Part shown: positions 58,778-64,000 of the stretch, in pieces | Numbering within the stretch: position 1 is the stretch's first letter | Layout of the letters: each line of letters starts with the position of its first letter | From: Styela clava | Taxonomy: Eukaryota; Chordata; Ascidiacea; Stolidobranchia; Styelidae | Direction of reading: 5' to 3' | NCBI RefSeq assembly: GCF_964204865.1 | Contig: NC_135258.1 | Span: forward strand, 4,207,001 to 4,271,000 | DNA length: 64,000 nucleotides | Made by a program: the position numbers and the translations under genes | Notes under the pieces: model-generated | Databases searched by the model: none | What the model saw: only the letters and a program-made list of their open reading frames with translations | What the model was told of the DNA's origin: nothing

Positions 58778-61700
58778 CTAAATGTTGATACTTTTCCAAA
58801 ATTCATGATCAACAACCTGCTGAATTGTTAGCCGTTGATCTTCATCATCGTGTGTCATTCTTATGAGCAAATCATTGGCCAAGTGAGGGTTAGGAATCAG
58901 TAAAGCACTTGGATCCATAGCTAATGTAAATTCTAAAAATTCTGAGATTTGCCCATGGTCAATCAATTTATTAGTCCACAATCTATACAAGATGTAACCC
59001 AAGGAAATAATATCATTTTTAAAGCTAGAATTATATATGAAAGAAATTGAAAAATAATTCTGAAAACAAATTTTCACATTTTGCATGTCAAGTGAAAACA
59101 GAATATCGGTTTCTAATATTCCATGAGTAGTATTATGTTTATGCAGATGTTGTAGACCACTAACTAACTGTTTTGCATGTACGAGAGCAAGTCTAGGATC
59201 AAAAGAAATTTTGTTTTTCTTTCTCTCTTTATAATAATCATCGAGAGTTTGCAACTGGCATCTTTCAGTAGCAACAAAAAGTCCACTTGTTTCCCTCAAA
59301 CGACCACTAGCAATAACAGAGATTACGTTTGGATGAGGTGGAAGTTGCTGATAAGCTTTTAGTTTGTGAAAAAAGCCTTCAGTCCACGAAGAATACACCC
59401 ATATTGCTAAAGGTTCTGTCACTGAATTTGGAAGTTTCCGTTGACCTTCGTAAACTGTAAAATTCAGACCCCCATAAACCACATTGGTTTTATACCACAA
59501 GATGCCATCAGTGAGTTGTATGCAATCTGGAAATGTCACATTTTAAAAATTAATTTGAACTATAATAAACCTTGTGGGTCAAATGACAATTTTAAGCAAG
59601 ATCACGGTAAGTATAAAGTTCAAAACACTTTTAGTTTGGCACAATATGTCATAATATTTAGAAAAAATAGAAGAAATACGAATGCCAAGCACTAATACCT
59701 TCAGTTTGCAATGCCACTATATTTTGAAAATTAAAGCCATGCACTCATTGTTTTATGTTAAAAATGTAGTATCCGTATTAGGTGTTCAAATAAATCGAAT
59801 GAGCGAATCAAATAATTGCGGTGTATGTGCAGGCACTTTGGAACCAATACTTAATTACGAAGAAAAGCTCAAACCCAACTAATTAACTGTCGGTAGACCA
59901 AATGACATAATACACTTTTTCACAGATTTGTTTTTGGTGGTGCACGAACATTTACGGTAATACGCAAATTCATGAATTAAACTTTACTGAATTCAAATTT
60001 TTTCAAATTATACAATGAAACTCTTGACCGATAGAGTTTTTTGAGTCAAATTCGAATGCAAAAAAAGTTAATATGCTTCAATACAAGGAATGTTGAAATA
60101 AACCTTTCTTACTTTTTGAGTTCAGAGCTGCCTTTCTATTCTTTTCTTTGGCTTCAAGATATTTTGCAAAGTGGAAATTGTTAACAAGCTTTGATAATGA
60201 AGTTGCAACTTGTGAAGAATGACTGAAATTAGATTGATTAGTTTTTGTAGGAAAAGTTATTTGATTGTTAATAAGTTTTAATAACCTATTGCTACGGTTC
60301 ATCCTTGCATGATAACAGCCATGTTACATATGCCAACGAGAATATATATTCATAACAACATGCTTAATCAAGGATAAGTGTGACCAGGATTCTCATTTTA
60401 AATTCATGTTTATTTTAGATTTGGTATTGCCTCGTTCGAAAAAATACTTCTGCACTGGGAACTATTCTTGGTAAATCTATAATATATTGTTCACGAAAAA
60501 TATCTGTGAGACAGCCACAATTTGTGAAACAATTACAGAACATGGCTGGCTCAATAGACAAGGGTTCTATTTGCTACCGCGAAAATAAAATATGGGTCGA
60601 TTTCCTACGACCTATATATATCCTTGTTTGATAATTCGCACGCTAGAAACCAAGTTTATTGGAATGTGTAAATAGGAACATTCGAGTAGAACGAACGAAT
60701 TGCTGATTTCTCAATGCTGTATAGGGGTCATGTAACATGTAACCACCGGTCGTTCATGGCTTCCTCCACTATAAAGCCCATGCATCTGCAACAAATAAAT
60801 GGTTAACTAATCCCATACCCGACATGGACTGCTGACTGAACGAGAGGCAGTGGTATGCCATATGATTAAGCCGTTTATCGACATACCTCTCCCCCGTGAT
60901 AAAAATTATAACTCAGCCTTTTTGCAAAAGCAAGTTGGGAACATTTATGAAGGGAGACTACAAATGAGTAATATTCAAATAATACAGCAAAATAAATACA
61001 CAAACCTTTTAGTTTTCTTTTTTGTTGGCAAATCTGATTTGAAAGTTCCATTTTTAAAATGTGGAAGCAAAAGTTCGTCATGGATGCTTGTTTGAGACCT
61101 GCCAGGTGCAATTTCTTCCTGTAGATCTCGGAATAGTAAACCTGAACAGAAAGTTTTCTTTGATAAGTGTTTAATTTCAGTTAGCAATAGGGCAATATCT
61201 CAAAAACCCCTTACTATAAGAAAACGTTTCCAAACATAAAAAAAAATAATATAACTGAAAGGTTGGGAACCACAGCTATAAGTTATTGAGGGAAAAATGA
61301 AATGGAAAAAATATAGCAAATTTCACGACGCGCAGATTAGAAATAGCAGTTAAATTACAATGTATATGTCAATGACCCGATGCCCAGCACATCTAGTTGA
61401 CCAACTATCAAAATACCCATGTATTTACATTTCAATCAATTTTGCTTACCGTTTACATTCGATGGAGCCATGTATTTATGAGAGAGAACCTCGTTTATTA
61501 TTGGACGTTTACGAGGAAAAAACTGCAGCATCCATTCCAGTAAATCTTTTGCAACTTCTGCATCTGGAACTAAAAGTCCATCCAGGTTCAGGTTTTTATG
61601 GTTTTTCATGAAATGATTCCATAGATCCTTTTCGTCACCAAAGGGATGTTTACCGTTACTCCATACATAGTAAACAATGACAGCCAGTGAATATATGTCA

Positions 61701-62899
61701 GTTTTTTGAGAAGTTGGAAATCCAGGCACAAATGATTCAGGGGGTCTGTAACCGTCAGTACCGAGACCTTTTCTGGTGTAAACTGTTTGTGTCTTGGACT
61801 CGATGACTTCACTTATGCCAAAATCACCTATTTTGACAACTTTTTGATCCAAGGATAAAAACACATTATCAGGCTTAAGATCTTTGTGCACCACAAGTTT
61901 ATCATGAATGTATAAAATTCCAGCAAATAACTGTTTTGCAAAATCAAGTGCAAGTTCGGGATCAAATTGGATTTCGGCTTTCTTTCGATTTTCCACAAAA
62001 CCTCTCAAGTTATCTTGGTTACATTTGTCCATTGCAATGTACATATATTTCATTGGACCTTGTTGGTATTCGTCTGAATGAATCACAGAGACTACATGAG
62101 TGTGAGGGTTCAGAAGGTAAAGAATTTTTGCCTCTTCCACACTTTGTTTGTTGTATTGAACAAATTTTATTGCAATCGGACGAGTTCCATAAGTTGCACT
62201 TGATATTTGTCCTTCATATACGTCACCATGGTTTGAAATTTTCTTGTTCCGAAACATTAAAATAGTTTCGGATAGATTGATCGATTCTGTAAAGTGAGAA
62301 TAAATATAGAAAATCAAAATGTTTCAATGTATTTATGATATAAAATAAGTTAATGCCAGAAAGGCGAACCAGTTAAAATTTGAGAGATTAAAAATATTTT
62401 CAGATGCTGGCTACTCTTTAACCTCACTAACCAAGTAGCTGGAAGCAATACTGATCAAGAGGTTGCTGGTTTAAAAGAAAACACGACAATCAACATAAAT
62501 TAAAATACAGGACATAGAGGCTCGGTGGTGTAGTGCATTGTGCTAATCGTTAGGAATATGTTTGCCCCCGCATCCATGATTCCCCTGCGGGGGTTTGAAT
62601 TCCGTTGGGGATAATTATGTACGAGAAGATTGCTGGACTCTTAGCCGCAGTGGTTGGTTCAAGTAAACGCTGGTCGGTTACCAGGTTACCCATTTCTCCT
62701 CCATCAAGTCCATGCATTTGAAATTAAATATTTGACTACTAATCCCATGCCCATCATGGGCTGGTAACCGGACGAGAGGCTGTTGTTGGCCACATGATTA
62801 ATTCGTCTTATTAACTTTCGTTTCCCGGGGGTAAATGTGTAAATTTTGAACAAACCAACCTTCACTATCTTTGGCTTCAGATTCTTTGTTTTCCTCCAT
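58778..62899 (-). CDS. Gene E: IRE1/RNase L-like kinase-pseudokinase, type I, intact (623 aa)
   Basis: Exons: 62899-62860, 62286-61450, 61141-61006, 60222-60113, 59526-58778; the frame is continuous to TAG. The start is MEENKESEAKDSE. Kinase 1 keeps the AIK lysine, HKDLKPDN, DFG, PPE and a GKHPFGD motif, so it is predicted active. The linker exons encode a QEEIAPGRSQTS-like part with a basic KKKTK end and an SSQVATSLSKLVNNF part. The second domain has AIW for AIK, HGI for HRD and no DFG. It is the most diverged type I copy. Intron 1 is 573 bp against 170 bp in A and C because it holds a SINE. With gene A it is one of two copies able to make the whole protein. Confidence 0.85.
60710..60900. 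repeat. SINE fragment in gene E intron 3
   Basis: It shares the ATGCATCTG and TTAACTAATCCCATACCC blocks with the SINE family and is nearly the same as the fragment in gene C. Confidence 0.6.
62518..62843 (+). repeat. tRNA-derived SINE in gene E intron 1
   Basis: The 5' part looks like a tRNA: an A-box-like TGGTGTAGTGC and a B-box-like GGTTTGAATTCC about 50-60 nt later. The body has the CATGCATTTGAAA and CTAATCCCATGCCC blocks of the family. Intron 1 of genes A and C lacks it. Clear target duplications were not identified. Confidence 0.72.
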
Positions 62900-64000
62900 T
62901 TTCAGATTTCTCTTGAGATTTGTTAATTCTACAGTTTGGTCAGTTCATGCCAAGATAAATTAAACCAAACTATTGAATGAAAATACGTTGAATGAAACAA
63001 TCAAACCAAAACCTAAAACATCATTAGCCGTATTTGAGAATAAGAAATAAATATATAGGATTCATTCCTTAGAATCGAATTGAGATATAGGCAGTGCTAT
63101 ACATATTCCCAACGGGCTCTATTCATTAACTTTTTTTCTTCCTTTTATAACTTCCTTCCCCCCTATAAAGCTCTGATTAATTATTCCTTGTTCTATGCTA
63201 TAACTCAAAACGCTGAACCTAAATATTTTCTTATAAAAGCTTACTTGCAACATACTGTATGCATTTTTTGATTATTTATGTCGAAACTTCATAAATTGAT
63301 GCCTGGTTGTATAGTTCCTTATTGGGAGCAAAAATTAAAAAAATATCTTCCAAAAGTATTATTCCTCACCTATAATTTTGACGGTAAAACGATAGAACAG
63401 TTATAACGGTAGAATTTTTAGGGAAAACGCTTCGCATTCGTTATTGTATGTTTGAATGGTTTATCAAGGCTTTGGATGAAATCTAAGATGCCAAAATTAA
63501 CTGTTAACTGAACTAAGACCATTTTTCAAACTCATTATAGAACTAAAATGAGGAAAATTGGAATAAAATCATGGCCTAACCCTAACCTGGTACACGTACT
63601 ACGTTCTGGTGTCTACTATCTTGGTTCACATACTTCGATAGTACCTAAACGTTTCATCTTAATTAATGCGCCCAAATTCCTTTTCAATATCGAGTCTCGA
63701 TGCAAATAGAGAGACAATCAACGCAAATTCATCGCCAACGCTCAGCAAAGCAATAGCTTCTCGCGTTCTCAAAGTTATGGCCTCAAAGTTCTATTCTATT
63801 TTTAACGTGGAAACTATATATTGCAAATAACTAGCTACTCTTAAAAGCGACTCCGCAAAAATAATTAGAATATATTTTAGATTTTTCTGAAATTGAAGTC
63901 AATTGTAAAAGTGCGACACGTTCGACAAATTCACCTTGAAAAATTCATAGATTTACGGGGTGTCCACGAAGTATTAATTAAAATATTTCAAGTTTGAAAA
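62900..64000. other. Upstream flank of gene E and distal DNA
   Basis: The first 60 bp (to about 62955) matches the block upstream of the other first exons and relics, including ATTCTACAG and GGTCAGTTCA words. Beyond about 63100 it no longer follows the other units and may be outside the repeat. A half MITE with CTACTATCTTGGTTCACA lies at about 63575-63640. No gene was found. Confidence 0.45.

Overview
The window is animal nuclear DNA. It is AT-rich, its genes are split by short GT-AG introns, and it carries an LTR retrotransposon, several hAT-type DNA elements, tRNA-derived SINE pieces, MITEs and minisatellites. I cannot name the species. Small introns, AT-richness and the mobile-element mix would fit a marine invertebrate such as a tunicate, but that is a low-confidence guess.

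The core is a tandem array of one gene family, all on the minus strand. Each gene has five exons: a short variable first exon, an 837-nt exon holding a complete protein kinase domain, two small linker exons of 136 and 110 nt, and a last exon holding a second, degenerate kinase domain. The kinase domains look like the IRE1/RNase L group, but there is no luminal, transmembrane, ankyrin or KEN ribonuclease region. I resolved five genes (A 9075-12597, B 24462-27689, C 35669-39110, D 45873-49218, E 58778-62899) and one orphan last exon (19459-20205). A (620 aa) and E (623 aa) are intact. B has a nonsense codon and C a frameshift in the pseudokinase exon; D has a 1-nt deletion in the kinase exon. 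Exon sizes and splice phases agree across all five genes, apart from the lesions and small length differences in the last exon.

Layout: 1-8.9 kb is a preamble broken up by an eEF1A retrocopy, a hAT-like element carrying an intact Ty3/gypsy-type retrotransposon, and a second hAT element. Gene A follows, then repeat-rich intergenic DNA, a 5.3-kb local tandem duplication (15.1-20.45 and 20.46-25.4 kb, each copy ending in a 77-bp minisatellite and a pseudokinase exon), gene B, and intergenic DNA to 33.7 kb. From about 33.9 kb the order repeats: preamble, gene C, intergenic DNA, minisatellite, gene D, intergenic DNA. A third repeat starts at about 56.7 kb with a preamble and gene E. The array therefore grew in at least three rounds: an old single-gene duplication giving type I (A, C, E) and type II (B, D) genes, a later duplication of the roughly 21.5-kb gene pair, and a recent 5.3-kb duplication.

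From the domains I infer that each intact gene encodes a soluble signalling protein in which an active IRE1/RNase L-like kinase is paired with a pseudokinase. The expansion, the variable pseudokinase loop, the frequent breaks and an AU-rich 3' UTR motif resemble a fast-turnover, possibly immune-type family. That role is not shown by the sequence.
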